Shown one piece after another: positions 47,098-58,345 of a stretch of DNA of 64,000 nt. Below the pieces are notes generated by a model that saw nothing but the letters and a program-made list of their open reading frames with translations, searched no databases and was not told the origin of the DNA. The DNA is from Sclerodactyla briareus (taxonomy: Eukaryota > Echinodermata > Holothuroidea > Dendrochirotida > Sclerodactylidae). A program made the translations under genes and the position numbers. The stretch covers positions 1 through 64,000 of the forward strand of contig JAODTK010004499.1 in NCBI GenBank assembly GCA_026419785.1, given 5' to 3'. Every line of letters starts with the position of its first letter. Within the stretch, counting starts at the first letter, position 1.

Positions 47098-47215
47098 AGT
47101 TAAATTGAATTCAATTTAAGTCGAATTCAATTTAAGTCGAATTCAATTTAAGTCGAATTCAATTTCACTTGAGTAGAAATGAATTCGACTCAAGTTAAAT
47201 TCAATTCAACTTAAG
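47098..47215. repeat. Palindromic tandem repeat, 16-bp unit
   Basis: GAATTCAATTTAAGTC repeats three to four times between 47108 and 47165, then the sequence continues in inverted form (GAATTCGACTCAAGTTAAAT..CAACTTAAGTC). Units contain the palindrome AATTGAATTCAATT. Confidence 0.9.
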
Positions 47216-47219
47216 TCAT

Positions 47220-48805
47220 TGGATTCCACTCAGTGGCGTATAGCTGTTGTGGGGTCACGTTTTCCCGCCCACGACAAAGCTGTGATCCCTAGGTGTCTCC
47301 ACTCCCCAGTGGGAAATTAGTCCACCTTCTGACATTTTGTTCACCGAACATCGTCCTAGCTTTTCAGGCAAGTCCAGCACCATAGGCCCTCAGTTACTCT
47401 CGCAATTTGTAATCTATATATTACCATCCCGAATTGAAATTTAGAAAAAAAAATGTTTCTATACTCTGCCATAGCTCCATTGATTTTGAAGAAGAAAATT
47501 TGAAAACTCCTTCAATAGCCATACGGCCGCGTTACAGCCATGTAGTATCCGATCAGCTAACGGAGATGTGAATGATCTAATCCGAGTGAAGTTCGTGCTT
47601 ATTGGATCACATCATTTCCGAGACGGCGCTTCAACAAAGAGTATGTAGGCCTGAGGTATTGCGAAAAAAAAAAACTTTTGCCTTTTTCCTCCCCAGGAGC
47701 CCGATTTTTTGGAATATGAAACAAGAAGGATTCGACGCAGCCTACAAAGCCAACAGGACGACTTAGTGTCAGTGGCGGCGCTACGGGTGGGCGGGGGGAG
47801 GGGTGGGACCCCAACTCCGGCCTTGCACCCGGTTCCCGCACCTCCCAGTATTGGAGTGGACTAGGAGAGAAGAAATTAAATCGGTATTGGCGACAAAATG
47901 TGACACATTGAGAGTAATCCCTTTCTCCCAGGTCTGTGTAGCTCCAGGGCTTCAACCCGGGAACCCCATCGAGGCTCCACCACTGAACTCCACATGGCGG
48001 GCCCTTGACACTCGGCCTATTTGCCCCGATGCCTTGCCTATCGGTATCGGATCGTATCGTCTCTTGATTCTTTGCCCTCGAAAATTCGCCCGCCACCTGA
48101 CTTCCCCCAACCCTTCCCCACCCAGTTGTACCAAGCTGGTGCGGCCAATCGGGTGCTTAGCATTTCACAAACGGCGACGGCAACGCAACTTATGAAGTAA
48201 TGTTTTCACGTTGTGTAGATCATGTCGCCGTCCCTACAGTAAAGCGCTTTCGATTCTACGACCGTGTCAGGTGCCAATTGCGTGAGCAGATGCTGCGCGT
48301 TTACGATTGCGGCGTCGGTATTGACCGTGGTGGAATTCCCGAACTCCATTGTTTAGCCTGTTGTATGATGCCACGCGCTGGGTTCACGTTCCCGTCGTAG
48401 GGACACGTGAAAAGTGAGTGCCTCCCGCCGTCGCTCGACGTTGTATTGTACGGCAGTGGGGAGGTTGAGTCGCATGCGCAGTAGGGTTTTTTTCATTGCG
48501 TTAATTTACGTTGCCGTTGCAGTGCACTGGCCGGTCGTGGAAAATCTAAGCTCCCAAATGTTAGTGCATGGACTGCACTCAGTAAAACGTCTATTGCAAC
48601 GGGCCGTTGAAACTAGCCGGGCTAAACACTAAAGGCAGACGATTATGGATGAAAGAAGCCGTTCCTAAAACAGAGGGAAGCTATCGCACTTAGGATATAC
48701 CACGGTCGAATTTCACCAACATATCGTCGCAGGACCTCGTTTGACAAATACCAAAAATTATTGGGATTTTGCGCATTACGATTCAGGTGACGAGAGAGTC
48801 AGTCA
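47220..48805. other. Repeat ends, no gene recognised
   Basis: CAGTGGCGTATAGCTG at 47231 and CAGTGGCGGCGCTACGG at 47770 look like 5' ends of hAT-like elements. GGGCTTCAACCCGGG at 47949 is B-box-like in reverse. The 165-codon minus-strand frame here crosses these and has no family motif. Confidence 0.4.
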
Positions 48806-48811
48806 CTAGGC

Positions 48812-48935
48812 CCGGCAATCCAACGCTAACGGCCATATGCTAGGCTGACGCCGGTGTGTAAAATGGCAGTACGGCCAGTTTTCATTGTCTTCAGACGCGA
48901 TTACCTGAAAATGTCCCCGAAAGAGTAACACAGAC
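48812..48935 (+). repeat. Dispersed repeat, copy 2
   Basis: Matches 21188-21310. Followed at 49023-49085 by a weak tRNA-like stretch (TAGCTCATAGCGTAGATGG, then GAGGTTGATCGCG). Confidence 0.7.
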
Positions 48936-49053
48936 CGTAGTTGAGCAAACAATTTAACCCACGAAATGTAATTCGCGTGTCAGTCCGTGTTCCGGGAAAA
49001 ATATGCGTCACTTGTCCTCGGTAGAGTAGCTCATAGCGTAGATGGTCAGACAC

Positions 49054-49422
49054 TTAACGCACTCGAGGTTGATCGCGTGTCAGTCTGGAGTGGGGGACAT
49101 TTTCAAATTGCTCAAAATATTTGGAGAGCGTTGCATCTCCGGTTACATATTTAAATAGCCCATGGTCAGTCATACAAACGGGCGTTGATATGGAATGATG
49201 GAGCAACCCTGAATAGTTTCCGCCGCGAAAATCGCCCCAATTAGGTATGGGAGTTATTGATGAGAATTTATCGAAGAATGATGCATTTTGAAGCATAAAA
49301 TTGACCGAAGGCCACACTGCTTCGGCTATGCGCAGGCGTATTGCGGCTGTTTGGTTATCGCCGCAGACGCTCAGAAAAATAGGAATCCACGAATGGGGCA
49401 GTAAAAAAGGAAGACCATCCAA
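49054..49422 (-). CDS. Unrecognised open frame, 122 codons
   Basis: Contains protein-like sequence RIAEAVWPSVNFMLQNASFF and TDHGLFKYVTGDATLSKYFE. Its 3' end overlaps sequence repeated near 21.36-21.40 kb, which suggests a transposon protein. No family recognised. Confidence 0.3.
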   Translation of the reverse strand: MDGLPFLLPHSWIPIFLSVCGDNQTAAIRLRIAEAVWPSVNFMLQNASFFDKFSSITPIPNWGDFRGGNYSGLLHHSISTPVCMTDHGLFKYVTGDATLSKYFEQFENVPHSRLTRDQPRVR

Positions 49423-49429
49423 AGTATGC

Positions 49430-50147
49430 CAAAACTAGGTGTGGAGGGTTGTCTAAAACAATTTCAGATCAGATCAATAGGATAATTTTCCAGCAGGCAT
49501 AGGCCGTTTCCCGTAATCAGTAAAACCGACCCGAGAATCTCATTGCGCAACACGTGTCGGTGCACCGCCCACTAGCCCCGCCCATGATTCAGGCTCGAAA
49601 GCGGCAGAACGAAAAGTTCGCCCAGGCGTTTGTTCGACAATCAACCGATTTTGGTGAAGGGTCAGCTGCACTATAGGAGGGAATGAAGGCGGATACGCAG
49701 GTGAACAAAGTCAAACGCCTGTTCAACAGGCTACGAAAACGGAAAAACCAATCCACCACATTCCATTGTTAAGTTCGCTTATCTCCTTTAAAATACGTGA
49801 GGAGGCCTCCCGGAGCTCTCAGCAGACTTGCCAAAATTGCAATTGGTTCTACCAGTAACATCGGCCGCATGCTAAAGAAATTTTTTCGATCGACTCTTAA
49901 AACTCATGTCAAAAATTCGTCAGGAATCTATGCAACTCAACGGCCGTAAATGAGTGATGTGCTTTAATTGAGAGTCAACGTGTTGAGAGGTTACGGTCGT
50001 TGGACATGTTCATGGACAAATTGGGAACGGGAGCGCAATCACAGGAGAATCGATTTTATCTGGTAGATTTAACACTCCCATCGACAACCCCTACGGGAAG
50101 TGGCAACTTCCAAATATGAACAACGAAGCAACTATGCGTAGTGATTC
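49430..50147. other. No gene recognised
   Basis: No supported feature. Confidence 0.4.
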
Positions 50148-50621
50148 TTGTCAAATATCCAAACTCTGTTACAAAAAGAAACTTTCAAAATCACCTATAA
50201 TCTGAATATTCATGCTACACAGCAAGGAGCAGAATTATCAACACCAACACGACCGGATTGTAAAGTTGAGTTTCAAGTAACAAGTCCCTTTTCTTTGGTT
50301 ATAACCTATGCAAATGATACCGTGTGGCTTTCCCGAAATTGTAGGGGTTTCTATCTACTTCAGCTGGTAATGAGCAATCACAATACACTGCTGTTGGATA
50401 TTATATGTATTATTCAAAAGCTTGGTTTACTCCAGGATTCAAAACAATATGGACAAAAGTTAATGAATTTTCAATGCAGTGTTCCACAATACCAGCTAGG
50501 GGCCTATATATTGCGTGCATGGGTACATGAAAAGTTGGACCCAACTTTCCTTTACGCTATCCTCTGGGATGTTTCAGTGCGAGAAGTCAATGTCGAACAT
50601 GGAAAATCATCAGTGTTTTAA
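50148..50621 (+). CDS. Unrecognised open frame, 157 codons
   Basis: One of the longest uninterrupted frames in the window. Reads KVEFQVTSPFSLVITYAND, FYLLQLVMSNHNTLLLDIIC and GAYILRAWVHEKLDPTFLYA. No signal peptide or catalytic motif is evident, and codon use is AT-rich. It may be chance, a transposon remnant or a real exon. Confidence 0.25.
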   Translation: MSNIQTLLQKETFKITYNLNIHATQQGAELSTPTRPDCKVEFQVTSPFSLVITYANDTVWLSRNCRGFYLLQLVMSNHNTLLLDIICIIQKLGLLQDSKQYGQKLMNFQCSVPQYQLGAYILRAWVHEKLDPTFLYAILWDVSVREVNVEHGKSSVF

Positions 50622-50854
50622 AGTTTTTCCACCCTAGCACAGGTGAAAAGAGGACACATCAAAACCTACACCCCAAATTTGGAGGTTCTATATAGCATGT
50701 TTCCATGTTTGGATATTCTAATTTACTTATGAGAAATTAGAGGAATCCATGACATCACAGAGGAACGATGCAAAGGCCTTCCAGAGACCCTACATAGTCA
50801 AATGCTGCATTTTTGCGCCATAATAACAGAGGAACAAAAAAGGTAGAAATGAAA

Positions 50855-51180
50855 GAGAATTATTCTTTAATAATCGGTGAACGATTTTGTAGGTTTTTTC
50901 TCCGGGTCACATCTATAGTTTCCTTGGTAAAACAGATTTTCAGAAGTACAGTTTTCCATTTAATTTGTGGTATTATATAGGAATCTTGTGCTTTCTGCCC
51001 CCCCCCCCCCCCGCACCCCCACCTCTCGTGATGTCTCAAGGCAAACTTTTGCAATAGCTGATTGTGCCTTATATATTGGTATACTCGAATGGGCTGAAAT
51101 TCGGTTGGAGTTTCGCTGTTATATTGCAATACACAGAGAGTATCAGAAGACCAGTCATATTTAACATGACCATTGGCCTT
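50855..51180 (+). repeat. Dispersed repeat, copy 2
   Basis: Matches 46790-47095, including the central C tract. Confidence 0.7.
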
Positions 51181-51286
51181 TAATTGGTCGGTGGCTCTGA
51201 GCCCGACATATCATATCTTAAGGCGGACATGTATATAGCTCAGTGAGGAATTTTTAGGTTGTGCAGATTAAAAAATTCACTGAACT

Positions 51287-51968
51287 GGACATCGCCTGGC
51301 GGGTGAACCGAGAACATGTATATACCCACTTTTAAATATTGGGAGGGCGATTATGGTTTATTAAGGATTTATATATCAAAAGGACAACATCCTATCTATG
51401 ATCAAAATAAGGTGCAGGTTTATTCCAAATTAACTGCTGCGTCCCTAAACGCTGCAACGTTCGTAAAATCGCAAAATTTTGCAAACTTGACCTGGTCACC
51501 TTGAAATCCTCGCCATGTTTTTTGGGACCAACTAAAGTCCACACCTACAAAGTTTCGTGTAAATCCGACAAAGTGAGAAAAATCGTGAATATTCCGCTCA
51601 TTTTACCTCTGGTGGCCTTGAAATCATTGCCATGTTTATCAGAACCATCTAGTTTACACCCACTAAGCTTTGTGTGAATCGGACCGTGACAAACATCATT
51701 TTTTCGCGTGAAACCTGCAAAATAGAGGGCAGCAGTCATTGCATGAGGCCCACTACTTTCGAACTCATTCGAGATTAACCTATGGCGAACGTGTATGCCA
51801 AGTTTCGAATCAATCGGATGAAGCGTTGCATGGAGACTTGCTCTAATACGAGAATCTTCCGGCAGCGGGACGCCGACGCGGCGGAAGCGAACGCGGCGGG
51901 CGAGAACGCAGCGGTTACGGCGAAGGAAAAACCGCAACCATAATATCCCCGCAGTGGGGATATAATTT
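51287..51968 (-). mobile_element. Helitron-like (family D) copy, near full length
   Basis: Left end GGACATCGCCTGGCGGGT (reverse of the 3' hairpin and end); right end CATAATATCCCCGCAGTGGG followed by GATATAATT. Inside are three repeats of GTGTAAATCCGACA-type blocks and a CGGCGG-rich tract. Confidence 0.65.
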
Positions 51969-51969
51969 T

Positions 51970-52640
51970 CAGCTTTACAAGCCTAGGGCTAGAAAAAAAA
52001 GTGGCGAAGACGACTCGGCCGAGGGCATCATATTTTATTGACTCTGGTTCATTGGATATCAGACAGGATCAAAGAAGGAGGCCGGTGAAAGGTTATAAGC
52101 GTGTAGCATGCGGGGAATTCATTATTTGTTAGCTGAGTGCATAATCATAGGTCTATACGCGGTGATATAGTGTTTATATGCAGAACAGCGTATATCCAAT
52201 CTACCACCCTACGAAAAACTATCGCTCAAATGCGAAATTACACCATTTTATCATATCTCTTCTCTGAAAATTGGCCGGGGGTTGGGGATTCCCTCCGTGG
52301 CCGTCGCCACTGGTGCGTGGGATGGGATCCGTTCATTGTTCAAACGTGTGTTAATCTCTACTCAGCTTGTCGTCAGCATTATAGAGCAGCATTATACTGT
52401 ATGAGAGCTTCAGTCCAGTTGTGGGATAGAAATAATCTTAGTGGCGGGAGGGGGGGGGGGCAACGATTTTCAATGGGAGGGCGCACCCCAAGGCGGTGCA
52501 CCCCCACCAACGCTACCATTGCAGCTATTCACCACTGGGTAAGAGTCCATATATAACTGAGAATTTAGACTAGCATTTGAGAATCAGGCAAAAAATCTCT
52601 ACACAGTATGACGGATGGGACATTTCAATAGTATCAGTTC
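51970..52640. other. No gene recognised
   Basis: A plus-strand frame of 139 codons (52137-52556) has no family motif and crosses a G tract. Confidence 0.35.
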
Positions 52641-52653
52641 GTTTAGTTATTAC

Positions 52654-52965
52654 CCAGCAAACACCGCGAAACGTTTCCGAACTGTTTCTTATATGTTTTT
52701 GGGAAATATTTTATGTTGAGTAACAAATGAATGTTACGGAAACGTTTCCATACCATTTCAAAAATGTTTTGTGAAAATATTTTGCAACCAAAACCCTTTT
52801 AGGACACTTTCAGAATTTTTTGGAAATATTTTCAAAACGTTAATTCAAAACGTTTTGTGAAACGTTTTGGAAACATTCTCCTAACCTTTGTGTTACTCAA
52901 CAAAAAATGTTTTCGAAACAATTAGCAAAACATGGTAAACATGTTTTTGAAACGGCTGACACTGT
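52654..52965. mobile_element. AACGTTT-rich inverted-repeat element
   Basis: Starts CCCAGCAAACACCGCG and is built of AAACGTTT-like palindromes; TGTTGAGTAACA (52713) faces TGTTACTCAACA (about 52890). Looks like a fold-back or MITE-type element. Confidence 0.5.
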
Positions 52966-53106
52966 CATCTGACATATCCATTAGCAACCGTGTTTAAACA
53001 AATGCATAATGACCTAAATTATCAAGTTGAGTGAATTCTGCTGCTTCATATCCGATTTTTTTTTGCGCGCTACGCGCGTGAGTACCTTAACGTTTTTGTG
53101 TTGTAG

Positions 53107-53292
53107 CAGTGTTGGAGTCGAGTCCAGCCAAATCCGAGTCCGAGTCCAAGACCGAGTCCGAACCATCCTAGTCCGAGTCCAAGACCGAGTCCTCCTGAAC
53201 ATCCGAGTCCGAGTCCAAGACCGAGTCCTCCTGAACATCCGAGTCCGAGTCCAAGACCGAGTCCTCCTGAACATCCGAGTCCGAGTCCACTA
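53107..53292. repeat. 36-bp subterminal tandem repeat
   Basis: CCGAGTCCGAGTCCAAGACC followed by GAGTCCTCCTGAACAT repeats about three times, with a variant first unit. Lies just inside the outer hAT-like terminus. Confidence 0.92.
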
Positions 53293-53710
53293 GTCCCTAT
53301 TACAGTTACAACTGGACATTTAGCAGACATATATGGTATCAGGTTCAAAGAAGCAAGTTACTGCAGTTAGTTGTTGCATCATCCCCCCACAAACAGGGTA
53401 TATTGTAATGTTGCATATTCATCCCATACAAAATTTGGCGTTGCCCCGTACCTGTTTTACAGTTCGAGTCATCATTGGGGAAGTTCATAACAATAGCCAT
53501 GTAAATGCAAATTGCATTACGGCAGTGCCAAAACTAACAAAATAAATGCCCTAAACAACTCATGTTTATAACTCCACCTGATCCCCACCTCCCACAGTTT
53601 GCAAACAATAATAACTTTCTAGAAAGCAGTTATCACTTTGAAGCATTTTTTTCATTGCATTTCAAGAACATCAACATATCCATCGTAGACAGGCGTCCAT
53701 TAGTGTAGTC

Positions 53711-54731
53711 CATGGGCGTCAACAGTGGGGGAAGGGGGGGAACATGTCCCCCCCACTTTCAAAAGTGGGGGGGGGATAATTAAAAAATTATAAATCCCCC
53801 CCCCCCCACTTTTCCGGACAGTAATGAAAAAAAAAATAGGAACATGCCCGATTTTGTATCACTCTAAACTGATTCAATTTTGTCTCACCAAACAATAATT
53901 ACGTTTGGCAGTTGCTTAATTCCACTAATTCCAGGTGCGGACCCCAGGTGAAGATCTGGACCCGACTAGGATTACCCACGTTTTCATCCGAGTTCTCGAA
54001 TTTTAAATCGAATAGCCCAAAAGTGCGTAATTTTCAAGTGTTTCGCGCGAAATTGCGTGTATTCAAGGCGTTGTAGGCTAAATATGCGATGTTCTGATTC
54101 GAATCTTTCGAATTTTCACTCGAATCATTTCAGAAGCCATGGGGGCAGACTGCCCCCCCCCCCCATTTTCCTGGGATGAAAAATTCGGGCTCAAGTCGTG
54201 AAAATTTGGATGAAAAAGCAATTTAAAAAAGCCTGAATTTTTTGCAGAGTTTTTCGATAAAATGCCCGGAAAACATGCAATTTTTTTTCGCGCGCTTCGC
54301 GCGCGCCGGTAGTTTCCGATGACTGACTTGTAAAATTCGGGTACAAATTTTCTGCTCCCAAATTGGAGTGGTCCCGTACGCCTATGGCTTTTCCCTTCGA
54401 TCCCACCAGAGATCGTTCGGTAGACCCCTGGATCCCACGCAAACAAAGCCAGAGTAGAGAAAAAATAAGAAAATACCATGTGCGATATTCAGTAAATCAT
54501 CTTAGTATGCACAATGACAACTTTTTTGTCTGCCTTTTTACTCAAATCACACATGTAGATGGGTGCTATTGAGCCTGGCAAGTGCCGTTTCCATCGATCT
54601 GGAGGGTATGAAAATCTGGAATTTTCTTTGTACGCTCTGCACCAACTGGTGGTGGCCCTCCGCTTAGATGGTCATTTGCGTTCGATGTGTCCCCCCCCCC
54701 CCCCACTTTTCGAAACGCTCCGACGCCCCTG
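53711..54731 (+). mobile_element. Family B element, complete, non-autonomous hAT
   Basis: Ends CATGGGCGTCAACAGTGG and CGCTCCGACGCCCCTG are inverted repeats of the type CAGGGGCGTC. Flanks GTGTAGTC (53703-53710) and GTGTAGTA (54732-54739) are an 8-bp target duplication with one mismatch, typical of hAT. Inside are a GCGCGCTTCGCGCGC palindrome (54288-54304) and the family signature CTGCACCAACTGGTGGTGG near the right end. No transposase. Confidence 0.85.
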
Positions 54732-55839
54732 GTGTAGTACCTCATGAGGATGCCACTAGTACCGCTACAGCCATCCGACAAGCGCAGTTAGTCAATTAAA
54801 TGCACTATTGGCAGTGTTGGAGGACTCGAGGCCGGCCTCGTCCCCGCCTCGAGGGCCGCCTCGAGGTCCAGTTTTTGGCGGCCTCGGCCTCGGCCTCGGA
54901 GGCTGCGGCCTCGGCATCGGCCTCGGCCTCGGAGCTTCCGGCCTCGGATTTTGGACCGAGGCCGGGTCGAGGCGGACAAATTTTTTGCTATTAAAAAAAG
55001 AAAAAAAATGTTATGTCACAAACGATGCTTCTGGATTTGTTTGAATTTCGCGACAACTTAAACTAACAAAGCATACTCGGAATCACCCAAAGACTGCCGA
55101 TAAAATGTACTGGCGCTGCGCTCGGCCGGCCGCGCAATCCCCCAGGGCAGTGCTAGAGTGCCGCTGCCTAGCGAGCTCGCTGGCCATAATAAAAAAAAAC
55201 ACTTACAGTGCTGAATCACTTGCACTGCAAGTGCCCACATACGCATTGCTTCGTGTACAAAGCCGCGAATCCTGCACCGGCGCGCGCGGCCACGTGTGAT
55301 CACTCCCCCCAGGGAAATGCTGTTAGATGTAGCATTTCCCTGATCACTCTCTGGTCGCCCCCTTTATATCGTAGTAGAGTTTGCGAGGTGAAATTCTAGT
55401 CTCTAGCGTATAAAACTGCATAAGCCTGCACCATTAAAATACGAAGAATGTGGTCTGTAGCTGCAGATCGGGAAGTATTTATTATTTAATCTAAATTGTT
55501 ATTTGGGGGGGGGGGGGGGGGGCGGGGGGACTTTGGCACAGTCCTAGGCCTAAAAGTTACTACGTCTGCAGTGACTGAATTGCAATTTTGTATTTGTATT
55601 TGTATTTTATAATGACATTCGAGAGAATCCAAAAAGCGACGTAGGCTATTGTGAGTCATATAAGCCGTGTCGAAGAATGTTCCCACAATTTTAGCACAAG
55701 CCCCCCCCCCCCCCCCTCCTCGCTAGTCTAATCAGTGTTACATCATCAGGCACGAGCCCCTCTCAATTTTTTTTTAGCCTCTTGTCCGTTTCTTCCTCTC
55801 TCAACCACGTGCAATTTTGAACTGCAGTATCCTAGGGTA

Positions 55840-56010
55840 TCAGACTGCTCGAATTTTCGCGCCAACACATGGTGGTGCTCCGCTCAGATAGAATTCTCGT
55901 TCCCCTGTGCCGCCCCCCCCTCCCAAAACGAAAGTCTGGCGACGCCACTGCGCTAGCTCCCCTCCCCCCTCCTCCAGCGCCTCCCACTGAAAAAATCCTA
56001 CGCTGCGCCA
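55840..56010 (+). mobile_element. Family B-like fragment(s)
   Basis: CGCGCCAACACATGGTGG and TGCTCCGCTCAGATAG, then GGCGACGCCACTG, an end of the CAGTGGCGTCGCC type. Confidence 0.55.
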
Positions 56011-56404
56011 CCGAAGTCAAGTACGGAAAGTAGGTCTACTATATTTCCTGCAATCTGAGTGATCTATTGCTCTTGAAACTTTCTCACGATTCGTGCCAAG
56101 CAATGATTGGGCTCCGTTTAGATAGCCGGCAAAATCATCCCCCACATTTCATAACGGTGTGTACATCACGGTAATTCACATATTATCACTTTGCTGATCA
56201 GATATTTATGGCTAAAATGAAGAGGGTTGGTTTCAATCCTAGCTCCACCTGTTTACGTAAATTGTAAATTTGCAGTAGGCTTTTGGTATTTATTTTGAAC
56301 TCACTTGCTGACGTATTCTTTCATAAAAACATAGAGAGGCCGTAGATGTGTGTTGCTATATTTATATACCCATATCCTGCAGAGTGAAATCTCTTTCACG
56401 TTTT

Positions 56405-56596
56405 TGCTTACTGAAATTGCCCATTCAGTTTTTTGCAATTAGGCCCGGCTAATGCCATTTCCGGGGATCTTGGAGGTATAAAAATCCAAATTTTCTTGGT
56501 GCGCGACGCGCCAACCAGAGGTGGCGCTCCGCTCAGATAGTAAATTGCAGTCCACATTCCCCACCCCCCACTTTTCGAAACGGATTGACGCCCCTG
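56405..56596 (+). mobile_element. Family B right-end fragment
   Basis: ATGCCATTTCCGGGGATC, ACGCGCCAACCAGAGGTGG and CGCTCCGCTCAGATAG, ending in TTTTCGAAACGGATTGACGC and CCCTG, the family right terminus. Confidence 0.75.
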
Positions 56597-57289
56597 TCTT
56601 TGCATGCAGAGACCTGTGATGAAGAAACGACAGAGAGAATGGGCTAAATAACCACAGTATTCGAAACTTCCTGCACAAGGAACCGCCACAGCAAGCTGCC
56701 AAGTATAACCCTTATATATCAAAGCATGGAGGGGGGGCATTTGCGAAAAGTGCCACTGCTCCTGGCATGGAAATCATGCATGATGTTCCAGGCGATGATT
56801 CGTTTCATTCATTGGTAGCGCAGTTTCAGCTCAGCTGCAGCAGCCAGAGCCCGATGAGTGTGCCTATTCCCGTACAGGAATAAGGCCGTTTTGAATGTGC
56901 ATCAGTGATTTCCGCCTGATATGAATGCGTACGTTTATGAAGGAGAAGAATCCACATGGCAATACAATTACACATCAGTTATTCATACATGAACCGATTG
57001 TCACGTTCATTTTCACAGCTGGTTCTTAAAGATTAAACAAGGTAACATATACGGTACTGTAATCATATCAGTAGCCATAAATGAGAGTTTGTTTAGTGTC
57101 AGGCATCTACTGATGGGCTGACGGGCAGAGGAATCAAATGGCTGTCACCGGGGTGTGTTGTTTTTATGTTATGTGTGAATATGGTATGGGAGAAGGAAAC
57201 CCCAGCCCTTACATTTAGATTCAAATATACTCAGTATGAGTGCAAAGATCATTTTGTTTTTAGCGATAGTGTGAGTATATTAAAACGGT

Positions 57290-57430
57290 CCCTCTCATGC
57301 TCCCGAGGGGCATTTCCGGCGATCTGGGAGGTTTAAAACCTCAAAATTTTAGTGTACCCTCCGCGCCAACCGATGGTGGCGCCCGCTTAGATATTGACCC
57401 GCGCCCCCCGGTTTGACAAATCTCTGCATA
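57290..57430 (+). mobile_element. Family B fragment
   Basis: GGCATTTCCGGCGATCTGGG and CTCCGCGCCAACCGATGGTGG match the family B core; both termini are absent. Confidence 0.6.
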
Positions 57431-57501
57431 CTCGCCTGCTGTAGTCCCCTTCGTGTGTCCATGAAAAGATCACACCAAATTATTTTTTATTCTTTTATAT
57501 A

Positions 57502-57875
57502 TCCCCACACAGTGGGGATATTATGGTTTTGTCTTCGCCAGCGCCGCCGACGGAGACTTTTCATGTTTAGCGCGTAACTCTCCAACGCATTTGTCGGGTT
57601 GACTTGAAACTTTGCACACATGTTTATCGAATAGAAATCTCGGATGAGTTCAAAAGTGGGCGGCCATGTTGGTTTTTTGACGTAACTTTTTATCGCTCAT
57701 TTTGCGTGTTTTGGAACATGGCGATCGTTTTTGAGACTAACTTTCGTGTTAGCCTCATGGGACCCCACTCGATCTCAGTCGCTATCGATTATGAGATTGA
57801 CATGATCTCTCCCACTGATTGCTCAAATTTTTGGATATATATACGTTGGTGGTTTACCCGCCAGGCGATGTCTAG
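57502..57875 (+). mobile_element. Helitron-like (family D), short complete copy
   Basis: Begins TCCCCACACAGTGGGG after an A and ends in the hairpin TTGGTGGTTTACCCGCCA, nine bases, CTAG (57872-57875), then T. The A-TC...CTAG-T layout with a 3' hairpin is that of Helitrons. At 374 bp it has no Rep/helicase and is non-autonomous. Confidence 0.7.
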
Positions 57876-57914
57876 TTCATATTGACTTTAAGTCAAGAAA
57901 CTCTGCAGTTATGA

Positions 57915-57948
57915 GAGTGAGTGTGTGTGTGTGTGTACGTGTGTGTGC

Positions 57949-57979
<31 letters not shown>

Positions 57980-57980
57980 A
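57915..57980 (+). repeat. (GT)n microsatellite
   Basis: GT dinucleotides with a few CGT interruptions. Confidence 0.95.
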
Positions 57981-58345
57981 CGCCTGGATTGGTTTTTACA
58001 CGATATTCGACCCCACTTTGTTTGATCAGTTCAACTTGTATGTGGGTTCCCCATAATAAGTACATGACCCCTATTGTTTTTTCGGTCAAGCCAAAGGTCA
58101 TCTGAGGTCACAAACTCTTCAAGGCATCAAGGTATCACTAGCCTCCTGGCGTTCTGGTTGTTTTTGTCATTAGGTTTGAGTCACTGTATGTTTTGGATTG
58201 ATTGAGTGAATGTATTGCTTACTGCCTATCCAAGATGGATTGTCAAATTTCATTTGTATAGATTAAAACAAAATAATGTGTCGTACACACATAGATTGGA
58301 TGGGCAGGTCTTCCGGTAATTAAATTCCAGCGTTTTGGAGGCCAG

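Noticed and set aside
47599-48096. Minus-strand 165-codon frame
   Set aside because: It crosses hAT-like ends and a B-box-like segment, with no protein family features.
53027-53348. Repetitive protein frames (RVRVQDRV or GLGLGLG)
   Set aside because: They are translations of the 36-bp subterminal DNA repeat of a hAT-like element.
54830-54965. GGCCTCGG array as a CpG island promoter
   Set aside because: Position just inside a hAT terminus with an 8-bp target duplication explains it as a subterminal repeat.
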